From the NCBI GenBank assembly GCA_964633285.1, contig CAZWGA010000018.1, forward strand, positions 1 to 64,000: 64,000 nucleotides of DNA. The letters run 5' to 3'. The notes beneath the pieces were generated by a model. The model saw only the letters and a program-made list of their open reading frames with translations, ran no database searches and was not told the origin of the DNA. The stretch is from 20CM-2-55-15 sp964633285 (lineage in GTDB: Bacteria; Acidobacteriota; Terriglobia; 20CM-2-55-15). Shown piece by piece: positions 1 to 8,500 of the stretch. The translations under genes and the position numbers were made by a program. The number at the start of each line of letters is the position of its first letter. Positions within the stretch are counted from its first letter, which is position 1.

Positions 1-2
1 AA

Positions 3-701
3 TCGTTGAAGCTTATGGAGTGTTTCGGTGTTCGGCTTTCATATATGGCCGGCAACGGGCTGAAAGCTTATCTCATCACGCATGACATCCGGCAGATTCT
101 CGATCAATACGGATCGAACGAAAGCTTCGTTTCCAATTGTCACGTCCGCATCGCCTATGCACCGAATCAACTCGACACGGCTGAGGTGCTTTCGAAGATG
201 ACCGGTGCCAAGACAGTCCAGAAAGCTTCATTCAACTTTTCCGGTTCTCGGCTCGCGCCCGTGATGGCTCACGTCAACGCAAGCGTTGATCAAATCGAGC
301 GCCCCCTGATGACCCCGGATGAAATCCTCCGACTAACGCCCGCCACGAAGGCAGGACACGGCGAAGCAGAGCGGATCATCGCACCAGGTCAAATGCTGAT
401 CTTCGTCAGCGGTCATTACCCGATTCTCGGAACGCAGATGCTGTACTTCGCTGATCCGGAGCTGGCGAAGCGCGCGGAGATCGCACCGCCAACCGAATTC
501 CTGTCGCTCGATGAAGGGAAGATGCATCCGCAACCGCCCCTAGAGAAGACCGTGAACACGATCAGCCGACCGGAAACCGTTCGTGTTTCCGCGTCTTCAG
601 AAGCGTACGTCACTGACGGCCCGCTGCATCAGGGTTTTTCTGAAACCATCGAATCGGACGACGGCGTTAAACCGCATTCAAAACGATCCAAGGAGCGTTG
701 A
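3..701 (+). CDS. traG: TraG/VirD4-type conjugative coupling protein, C-terminal part (5' end outside window)
   Basis: The window opens inside this gene: frame 3 is open from the first base, so about 230 C-terminal residues are visible. VirD4/TraG proteins are inner-membrane ATPases that hand the relaxosome to the type IV secretion channel. The visible part carries the family's C-terminal pattern: a segment around NCHVRIAYAPNQLDTAEVLS (the conserved Asn-Cys plus ETA-like region), then FVSGHYPILGTQMLYFADP, typical of TraG tails, and a polar, probably disordered end from about residue 165. Walker A and most of the ATPase core must lie upstream. SSB follows after 3 bases and a TraF peptidase after that, a normal conjugation neighbourhood, so this is most likely the edge of an integrative conjugative element or integrated plasmid. 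Family assignment is firm; whether transfer works cannot be judged. Confidence 0.85.
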   Translation, partial: SLKLMECFGVRLSYMAGNGLKAYLITHDIRQILDQYGSNESFVSNCHVRIAYAPNQLDTAEVLSKMTGAKTVQKASFNFSGSRLAPVMAHVNASVDQIERPLMTPDEILRLTPATKAGHGEAERIIAPGQMLIFVSGHYPILGTQMLYFADPELAKRAEIAPPTEFLSLDEGKMHPQPPLEKTVNTISRPETVRVSASSEAYVTDGPLHQGFSETIESDDGVKPHSKRSKER

Positions 702-704
702 TTT

Positions 705-1124
705 ATGCAAACCAATAGATTCGAACTCAGCGGCTACCTCGCCGCAAAACCCACGGCTCGCAGCTTGCCCTCAGGCACGGTCGTCGCAAACGCCCGTCTC
801 GGCCAGACGTATCAGTACGAAACAAAAGACGGCCCGAAAAAACACACCAACTGGTTCAATCTCGCCTTCTACAACGAACTCGCCGAGGTGGCCCTCACGT
901 ACGAAAAGGGCGACAACGTGAGTTTGATCGGCACCGTCCAACAACGCCAATTCACTCCGAAGGGCGGTTCTCCTCGAACGGTATTCGAAGTCGTCGTCCA
1001 GCGTTGCCATCTTGTCTACCGAGCCCATAACGCATCATCTCAACTAACCGAGAACGCACCGCCAGTTGAACCGATTGAAGCAGCAGCGGTCGAGGACGAA
1101 GTCGATGCCTGGGCGATACTTTGA
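705..1124 (+). CDS. ssb: Single-stranded DNA-binding protein (SSB), conjugation-associated
   Basis: A 139-aa OB-fold SSB. The N-terminal half shows the usual order: strand 1 (NRFELSGYLAAKPTAR), a charged strand with ANARLGQTYQY, the aromatic WFNLAFYNELAEVA segment matching the W..v..f...Ae.a pattern of bacterial SSBs, and KGDNVSLIGTVQQRQF. The C-terminal tail is short and acidic (EAAAVEDEVDAWAIL) but does not end in the canonical DDDIPF-type peptide, which is common for plasmid and ICE SSBs. It starts 3 bases after the TraG stop and its end overlaps the TraF start, so the three form one operon. Expected role: coating the transferred single strand or protecting it on entry. It is not the housekeeping copy judging by its tail and context. 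Confidence 0.88.
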   Translation: MQTNRFELSGYLAAKPTARSLPSGTVVANARLGQTYQYETKDGPKKHTNWFNLAFYNELAEVALTYEKGDNVSLIGTVQQRQFTPKGGSPRTVFEVVVQRCHLVYRAHNASSQLTENAPPVEPIEAAAVEDEVDAWAIL

Positions 1125-1659
1125 AACGTCGGTACGAAGCTTCTCTCAACTGGTAGGTGTGTCACTGTTGATGGCTATCGCTGTGCCATTGATAATGGGG
1201 CGTATACTTGGCATCCGTTTCAACGCCACGCCTTCAGCCCCCGTCGGCTTTTACAGAATCACCCGGGAAATGCAAGCGCCTTACGTGGAGCTTTGTCCGC
1301 CTGAACCGTTCGGTCGCATTTCTGTGGAACGTGGCTACAGAAATCGGGTTTGGTTCGGATGTGCCGACGGAGGTGCACGCTTGCTCAAACGCGTAATCGC
1401 GGTCCCTGGCGATCTCGTGGATGTGTCGTCGTGGGGGATATCAGTGAACGGTTTACCGACTGTGAATACGGCACCGAGGACCTCAGATTCCGCGGGGCGG
1501 CCGCTTGTGCCGTGGCCACGAGGGCGATATGTCGTGCAACCGGATACGGTTTGGGTGGCCTCCACAGAGAATCCCTTGAGTTTTGATAGCCGCTATTTTG
1601 GTCCCATTCGATTGAAGGACATCAATCATCACTTGCTGCCTTTGTGGACCGGACGGTAG
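1105..1659 (+). CDS. traF: TraF-like S26 signal peptidase (conjugative pilin processing)
   Basis: A 184-aa S26-family peptidase. The ATG at 1105 overlaps the SSB end by 20 bases and places one hydrophobic segment (about residues 17-36) at the N-terminus, as expected for a membrane-anchored periplasmic enzyme; an in-frame ATG further upstream would only add SSB-overlapping residues. The catalytic serine is seen in RFNATPSAPVGFYR (Ser44), the general-base lysine in LLKRVIAVPGD (Lys95), and the C-terminal SFDSRYFGPI block with Asp161 is characteristic of TraF/LepB. In RP4-type systems TraF trims and cyclises the TrbC pilin. Together with TraG and SSB it marks the end of a transfer operon; about 110 bases later a new promoter starts the defence block. 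Confidence 0.85.
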   Translation: MPGRYFETSVRSFSQLVGVSLLMAIAVPLIMGRILGIRFNATPSAPVGFYRITREMQAPYVELCPPEPFGRISVERGYRNRVWFGCADGGARLLKRVIAVPGDLVDVSSWGISVNGLPTVNTAPRTSDSAGRPLVPWPRGRYVVQPDTVWVASTENPLSFDSRYFGPIRLKDINHHLLPLWTGR

Positions 1660-1725
1660 AACCGGCGAGTGTACTGGGTTCGCGAGAAATCCAGTTTTTG
1701 CTGCTGCTTCAGCTTTTGATTCGAC

Positions 1726-1734
1726 TGGTATAAT
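1726..1734 (+). promoter_or_regulatory. Extended -10 promoter of the helicase module
   Basis: TGGTATAAT is a perfect sigma-70 -10 hexamer (TATAAT, 1729-1734) with the extended TGN element. The region 17 bases upstream (GCTTCA) is a poor -35, as is usual when the extended -10 is present. It lies about 40 bases before the ATG at 1774 and suggests that the three-gene helicase module is transcribed separately from the transfer genes. Confidence 0.55.
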
Positions 1735-1773
1735 CCTGCCGCACCATCTTGATTCATTCATATTGGCAGCAGT

Positions 1774-4617
1774 ATGCGTCGCCTGATTCTAATCATAGGA
1801 ACGGCAGCCTTTGTGTTTTCCGCGCTGGAGATACTTCGTTCGGTGCGGAAACGGAACCAGCTGGCGCGCCCGCAGAAGCCTTCCGAGCAAAGCATTTCCA
1901 GCGATTCCACACGATCAGATGTAGAGGAATCTCTCCGAGCCGCTTCAAATAACAGCGCTGCGCTAGTACAAACTGCGGAGCTTTCGATCGAAGGACAATC
2001 CGTCACGGACCATCCTGACACCCAGTCTGCCGCTGATGTGAACAACACAAGCTTGGGGGACGATTACCTTCCTGACATCATGGCCGGTTCCGTAACACTG
2101 GATGATGGCGTGATCCATCAGATCGAAAGCGGACCGTTGGCGGCCGTGATTAACAAAGAGCTTGGTGACCCGATCGCGGAAGAACAAAGAGTCTCTCCGG
2201 AAACCGAGCCCGATGTTTCACCGCAACTGCTCGTATCTTTGGTCGAAGTTCCACCCCCGGATTTGCCGATCGTTCCTTATCCGGACGTTGCGACGACGGA
2301 AGTGCAAGCACAGATACAAGCAGAGATAAAGGTCCAGATAGGTGATTATCAATCCGATCCCACAGTGGAAAAACAAGCGTCCGTTGAGAGCACCCAAGGT
2401 GATGATGTGCTCACGCTGGCCGCATCTTCAAACGAAGTGACAGCGTCAGATGTGCAGTCCGTTTCTGATCCCGACGATGCGACCGCCGGCATCGAAACCG
2501 AATCACAAATATCCATCGACATAAATGAACCCGAAGCCGCTTCCGCGGGCATGGGACAACCGCAGCGTCCGCGAATCTCCACGTACAGACCCAGCCCCGG
2601 TCGATCCTATGCGCAATCCAAAAGGCATCGCCGCGCGACGGCGATGCCGGCGCGACTTTTCGTTAAGGCCAATTTTGAGAAGGGGGACTTTGTCCGCATA
2701 GCGCTGTTGCCGAAAAGAATTGCAGGGATGCCTGAATATGCCGGCGTCACATGCGGCATCACCGCTCTGGAACTGAAACGTCATGGTGATGACTGGTATG
2801 CAGACGTGATTCCTCCAGAAATGGAAAGGATTCTACATGAAGGTACGGAGTTCAAAGACAACAAGGCAAAGCTCAGATGGGTGCTCACACGTCGCGATAT
2901 TTATGTGCTGTCGTCGATGGAGGGCATAAGCGGCTACGTTAGTAGTCCGCGGCTGGTCATCGGCAAAAAACATCTTGTACTTTGTCGGCAGGAACGCCAT
3001 GACGAAGTCTTGGAAATGATTTCCGCGGCCGGATCAAATGATCCGCGTTTAATTGACGACTCCTGTGGAATACCTACGGGTTGGGTAGTGTTCGCTGACG
3101 TAATTCCCCGCCAAGCCCGCCCATTCGCGAAAGGAGCCGGTATTCTCAACATTCTGCGACCATCGGCTCAAATTGAAATCGCCTTAGAAGGCGGTGTGCG
3201 ACTCGAACGAGCTACGTGGCTATCTGGTTGCCCACCTAGCGTTCGTGTATACGGTGACACAACAGCTTCGCCTGTGCTCATAGATGGAGAACTGGCGCAA
3301 CGCGAGGCGGACGACAGCTTCACGATTCCGATGATGAGTGAGGAAGGTCCGCATCTAGTGACGTGTGCCGGCGCATCCCGCTCATACATGATCGAGGCAG
3401 GAACTACAGAGTGGCCGATCTGGAGTGCGCATCCATGCGGCCAGCCAGGCGGCGAAGACGATCAGGTGTTTATTTGTGGCGCATTGGCCGAGCAAAAGTC
3501 CTCAAACGTTCCCATTTCCGGCATACCTGACGTGCTGGAGTGGTGCGTCCGCCGCGGCGAAGATACCTCGCCGTGGGCGCAAGAGACTATACCTTTGAGC
3601 ACGGCTGAATTCGTGCCGAACAGTGAAAGCGTCTTGTTGTTCCGCTGGCCGAAGCGGCGCTGGCTCCGTGAAGTTTCGATCAAGCTTGACAGGTACCGCG
3701 TAGGCTTGCACGGAAGCCCATCGAAAGCTGAGTTGATGGTTCCACTCAGCACATTTCCGACCCCCCTTTCCGAAGACATAGTTTCTGCGCCAATACTGGC
3801 CAGCTGCCCGCTGGGTTCGTTCAATGTGGCAGTCGTGCATCGCGCATGGGCCGTTAAAGGCCTCCGATGCATCGAGGAGTTCGCTGGCGATGCTGTTGTT
3901 CTGCGATTCCATTGGTCTGAAGTTGGATTGGCACTGGATCGTACGTTGTCCTTTTATCGCGACAAAAGCACGACTCTATTCAGGAAAGATTTGGATGCGG
4001 ACCAATACGCAGTCGTGGCTCGGTTTCCGACCACCGCGATTACGCCAGGACGGTACACGATTGAGATTGCAGGAAGAGATGTCGGCGGAGCTTCTGTCAC
4101 GCGTTGCTGTCCCATCATAGTGGAGCTGTTGGGTATCGACCATTTGATGCGGGACAGTGTGATTCGATTCCAGTCCGTTCGATATTTGGAAGAAGTCTAC
4201 CTTTTAGACGGATTGCAATGCGACGTGCAAGTCAGCGGAAGGATCACAACTGGGAAAGTTCCCAGCGATCTTAATTCGAGACATGCACTGATCAAGTCAA
4301 TTAATGACGGTTGGTATGTAGGCACCCTGACTGTCCACGAGGGTGGACGGGATGTCACGGCAGAATACGTCGACAATCCAATCAAGTTTGAATTCGACAG
4401 TGAGCACAATGAGATCACGGCAATTGAAGACAAAACCGGGGACGGCGCGATCTTTTGTCCGCTTTGCAAAAGACTATTCTGGACACGAGCCATGGAGAAG
4501 GCCGAGAGGAAAAAGCGCCACAGAAAACATCTTTCCTTGGATTTCGCTGTGAGAATTACCGCTCGCAAGCGCCGCGATCCGCGTGATCGCGACTTCCAGA
4601 GTCGCATTGTGCCATGA
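1774..4617 (+). CDS. Membrane-anchored protein of unknown family with C-terminal C2H2-type zinc finger
   Basis: A 947-aa protein I do not recognise. Residues 1-20 form an uncleaved-looking signal anchor (RRLILIIGTAAFVFSALEIL) followed by basic residues. Residues about 30-270 are acidic, Ser/Thr/Glu/Asp-rich and probably disordered. From about 285, after a basic stretch, the protein becomes globular with repeated beta-rich segments that look Ig-like or sandwich-like (for example around residues 500-540 and 760-800). Near the end, CPLC followed by 17 residues and HRKH gives a C-x2-C-x17-H-x2-H pattern like a classical C2H2 finger. The tail is strongly basic. Its stop overlaps the next start as ATGA, and the next gene overlaps the helicase in the same way, so all three are likely made in fixed ratio. 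By position it could play the part of DruH in type III Druantia, but I see no sequence basis for that name. Confidence 0.6.
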   Translation: MRRLILIIGTAAFVFSALEILRSVRKRNQLARPQKPSEQSISSDSTRSDVEESLRAASNNSAALVQTAELSIEGQSVTDHPDTQSAADVNNTSLGDDYLPDIMAGSVTLDDGVIHQIESGPLAAVINKELGDPIAEEQRVSPETEPDVSPQLLVSLVEVPPPDLPIVPYPDVATTEVQAQIQAEIKVQIGDYQSDPTVEKQASVESTQGDDVLTLAASSNEVTASDVQSVSDPDDATAGIETESQISIDINEPEAASAGMGQPQRPRISTYRPSPGRSYAQSKRHRRATAMPARLFVKANFEKGDFVRIALLPKRIAGMPEYAGVTCGITALELKRHGDDWYADVIPPEMERILHEGTEFKDNKAKLRWVLTRRDIYVLSSMEGISGYVSSPRLVIGKKHLVLCRQERHDEVLEMISAAGSNDPRLIDDSCGIPTGWVVFADVIPRQARPFAKGAGILNILRPSAQIEIALEGGVRLERATWLSGCPPSVRVYGDTTASPVLIDGELAQREADDSFTIPMMSEEGPHLVTCAGASRSYMIEAGTTEWPIWSAHPCGQPGGEDDQVFICGALAEQKSSNVPISGIPDVLEWCVRRGEDTSPWAQETIPLSTAEFVPNSESVLLFRWPKRRWLREVSIKLDRYRVGLHGSPSKAELMVPLSTFPTPLSEDIVSAPILASCPLGSFNVAVVHRAWAVKGLRCIEEFAGDAVVLRFHWSEVGLALDRTLSFYRDKSTTLFRKDLDADQYAVVARFPTTAITPGRYTIEIAGRDVGGASVTRCCPIIVELLGIDHLMRDSVIRFQSVRYLEEVYLLDGLQCDVQVSGRITTGKVPSDLNSRHALIKSINDGWYVGTLTVHEGGRDVTAEYVDNPIKFEFDSEHNEITAIEDKTGDGAIFCPLCKRLFWTRAMEKAERKKRHRKHLSLDFAVRITARKRRDPRDRDFQSRIVP

Positions 4618-5531
4618 CTGTTGAGAACGACCTATTGCTCTGGCTGTCTGCCCGCAGAAGCGGATCGTGGTCGCAATACCGATTGGCGATCGAACGTTTT
4701 CAAGCCACCTTGGATTCAAGCGGCGAGATTGAGGGTGAAACCGTCGGGTCTCTTCCAGAACACCAGACTATTCGGCAGAATTTGGAACGGCTTGCGCATG
4801 TCGAATTCTTTACCAGTGGTGGAGAATGGCGTGTTACACCACCGACCCTCGCCCATAACGGAGACGGACATGCGATGTTGTGCGGCGCGCGAACGCCGAA
4901 CATTCTGCGCGATCTTCGAACCGCGAGCACCACATTTACATTATCAACGACCCTACAGGCGAAAGCTCCCGACGCGCTCGTTCTTGCTGTGAATGAGGAT
5001 CAAGCAGCAGCATGCGCCGCGGATGTTCGTATTCGATTTCAAGCAAGCGCACCTTCCACGATTCTCAAAACGATGCCACCTCTGGACGATCCAAGATACT
5101 GGAGACCCGCAATTCTCCCCGTTGGTCAAGGATGGGAAGTAGATCGCTTTTGCGTTCCCGAGCTTGTTTGGCGATCCAGCTCTCTTGCAACGGCGATCGG
5201 CCACAGCGGAGGGTTGTTTCGATTTCAGCTTGCCCATGACCGGAGATACTTTTTCTGTGCCAATGGAGAGATCTTTGCCATTGATGACCCGCAGTCTGGA
5301 AAATATCTCAGCATCGCTGGCACTGGTCAACGCTTCCTCAGTTACGACGAGACGCAACGTTGCTTGACTGTTTCCGGCATGATGCGCCCGCCGTTACTTG
5401 TTGAGCGAGCGCTGATCCTGTGCGCAGGGATTCTCCCTACCTACATTCTCGAAAAGAGAGCCTTGCAATACGAAAACATACCGGCAGAGATTTTCCAGCT
5501 TGCAGCGCGAGCACTGAGCCTACAAACATGA
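4614..5531 (+). CDS. Hypothetical protein, middle gene of the helicase module
   Basis: A 305-aa soluble protein, no signal peptide or membrane segment, no motif I can assign. The N-terminal 75 residues are helical and may be a winged-helix type fold (LLLWLSARRSGSWSQYRLAI, then an alternating hydrophobic pattern ending in a beta-hairpin near FFTSGGEWRVTP). The middle and C-terminal parts are mixed alpha/beta with the conserved-looking strings WEVDRFCVPELVWR and PPLLVERALILCAGILP. It starts at the ATG inside an ATGA overlap with the 947-aa gene and ends in an ATGA overlap with the helicase. This tight coupling argues for a partner of the helicase, perhaps a loader or specificity subunit; that role is inference only. 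Confidence 0.6.
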   Translation: MTVENDLLLWLSARRSGSWSQYRLAIERFQATLDSSGEIEGETVGSLPEHQTIRQNLERLAHVEFFTSGGEWRVTPPTLAHNGDGHAMLCGARTPNILRDLRTASTTFTLSTTLQAKAPDALVLAVNEDQAAACAADVRIRFQASAPSTILKTMPPLDDPRYWRPAILPVGQGWEVDRFCVPELVWRSSSLATAIGHSGGLFRFQLAHDRRYFFCANGEIFAIDDPQSGKYLSIAGTGQRFLSYDETQRCLTVSGMMRPPLLVERALILCAGILPTYILEKRALQYENIPAEIFQLAARALSLQT

Positions 5532-8500
5532 GCAATCCTTTGGACCTTTTCGAGGACATCAAGGATACATATCTCCGTTACCTTGATAGCCCGTTTGATC
5601 TCCGCTATCCAGACTTAGTTGCGGAGCGGCGCACGCTGCTAGATCAGGACGGGAGGATTTACCGCAACCCTTTGATTGAGCCGCTGCCGGCATATCAATC
5701 GACGAGATTGCCATTTCGTGACGTTGCACGAACGGCTCTGAGCGGGCAATGGTCGGCTTCAGAAATTGCAGACGTCGCCGACTTCATCGGGCAGCACCTT
5801 TTTCCCCAGCAGCAACACGTATACGTGCATCAGCGTGACACATTTGTCGAATCTGTTGCTCACGGGCGAGATGTCGTCGTCACTACAGGGACCGGTTCTG
5901 GAAAGACGGAGGCGTTCCTCCTGCCCGTAGTGTCCACTATTGTTCGAGAATCGGCGTCCTGGCAAACGCCGCAGCCGAGGCCTGTTCAATGGGACTGGTG
6001 GAATCATGTAACGGTCCGAGGACAACGCCGGCGTTTAGCACCGCGCGTATCGCAGCGAGCGCACGAGATACGCGAGGCAGGCATGCGGGCGCTTATCCTG
6101 TACCCGCTCAATGCCCTGGTTGAAGACCAACTCGGCAGACTTCGCGATGCGTTGGACGGGCCACGCGCTAGAGCGTGGCTGCAACAATATCGCAGCGGAA
6201 ATCGAATCTACTTTGGCAGGTACACGGGTAAGACACCTGTCTCGGGAATGCAAAATGATTCGAATACGCAGCGCCTCAGGAATGAACTCATCGGCATCGC
6301 GAGGGATGCCCAAGCTGTTGCAGGCAGCCAAGCGGCTCATTTCTTCCAGAGTTTGGATGGCGCAGAAATGTGGTCGCGCTGGGACATGCAGGAACACGCT
6401 CCGGACATCCTGATTACGAATTATTCCATGCTCAATATCATCCTCATGAGGTCCCAGGAAGCCGCAATCTTTCAGCAGACGCGGCAATGGCTGAGCGGAC
6501 GCGATCGGGTTTTCTATCTCGTCGTCGATGAGTTGCACACGTATCGGGGCACTCCAGGCACCGAAGTCGCATATCTGCTACGCGTGCTGCTTGACCGAAT
6601 AGGCCTCACGCCAGACTCGGATCAACTGAGAATCATCGCCTCAAGCGCTTCGGTCGCGGCCGGAAGCCAAGGTCTTGAATATCTCGAACAATTCTTCGGC
6701 CGTGACCGCTCACGGTTCAGAGTCATCGGAGGGCCGCAATATTTTGAACAGTCAAACCCGAATGCGGTGGCCAACTTCCTTCGTTACGGTCCTGCGCTCG
6801 CGCAATTCAATCAAAATGCGGCTTCTTCATCAGTCGGACTCACGAACGCCTCGAATACACTTGCAGCGAATATTGGTGTTCCCGCCTTAGCTGGATTGCA
6901 CGCACCTGATGTGCTTGCGCGCTCTCTTCAGCATATGGGAGCACCTGACGCACTCCGCCAGTTTTGTACTCAGAATCTGCAGATCGTGCCTCTTACACCA
7001 CAGAACATCGCGCATGCTTTCATAAATGATCCTCCCAACGTCCAGCAAGGGGCGGCCAACGGTTTGCTGACTGCGCTCGCGCATTCGCGTGCAACGTCGG
7101 GATCATCGCCGCTTCCGATGCGTGTCCATCTATTTTTTCGCAATGTTCAAGGGCTATGGATCTGTACGAATCCTCAATGCACACAAGTCACAAACAGAGT
7201 AAACGTATGTCCCGCGGGCGCATTGCACTACACACCGACGCTAACCTGCCAGTGCGGATCAAGGGTGCTTGAGCTGCTGTACTGCGAGCCATGCGGCGAG
7301 ATTTTCTTCGGCGGCTATCGCCGTGATACCGGAAACCCCAACGAGTGGTATCTCAGCCCGGATCATCCAAACCTCGAAACTGCGCCGGACCTCGTATCCT
7401 TCGATCGTGATTACGACCAATATGCGGTTTACTGGCCGCTCCCGCTGCAACCCATCGATCAAAGCTGGGGACAGGATGGAGTCCAAAGGTTTTGGCAGCC
7501 GGCGACGCTCGATCGTATCGATGGCCGCGTGTCACTCGGGGGAACAGACGGATGGCTCTATTATGTTCCTTCGATGCACCGGCAGCCGCAGCCGACGGCG
7601 GAGAGCAGCCGTCTCGCATATCCCTCAAAGTGTCCGCGGTGCGACGCAGACTGGAGACGAAGAGACATTGGTTCGCCGATCCGCACCCAGCGTACCGGTT
7701 TCCAAAAAATCGCGCAGGTCCTTTCCGATACCCTTCTGCGAAATCTATCAACCGCTACGGCCGAACGAAAACTGGTGGTCTTTTCCGACAGCCGTCAAGA
7801 CGCTGCAAAGCTTTCCGCTGGCATGCGTTTTTCTCATTACCGTGATTCGCTGAGACAGTCTTTGGTTGAAGCTCTGCGGCGCCATGGAGTTGGCCCTAGA
7901 GCCTTTGCCGCCCGGTGCAGCGGAAGTTCCCTTCGGCCCGATGAGCAAGTTGCTGCTGGAAAATTCGTTTCCGAACAGCCTGCGCTGGCAAACATTTTGG
8001 CGATGGCTGTGAATCCCACGATGGCAAACACGCCAATGTTAGGAAACCCTTCCATGACGTACGCACAAGGAGCCCAGCAGATCCTTGCCCGTGCGACGAA
8101 CGGTCCCGTCATGCTTCCTGATATTGCAGTGGAGACAAGCGGCCTCCTGCTAAGCCATGGAATTAATCCCGCCGGATATTCGAGGGAAGCGCTGTGGAGC
8201 GATCCTGTCGGGCTGACGGGCAGTTGGAGGGATTTGTACGATTGGAACCTACCGAATCCGATTCCGAAAATCCAGCTCTCTCCAGAGCAGCGCACCCACC
8301 TGCGCTTGATCCAGGCCCATGCGGTGCGCGAGTTGATGGATATCGTCTTTGCGTCGGGGCAAAGAAGTGTGGAAGCTCTGCTGCTTGCCCTGCCTACAAC
8401 GGATCGCATTACCTATCCCGCACCGTCGATGCTCATTCAAGAAGGGGCAGATGGGGTCATCGGCTTGCTCGGTGCTCGCAAACGGCTGTCCACTCGAACC

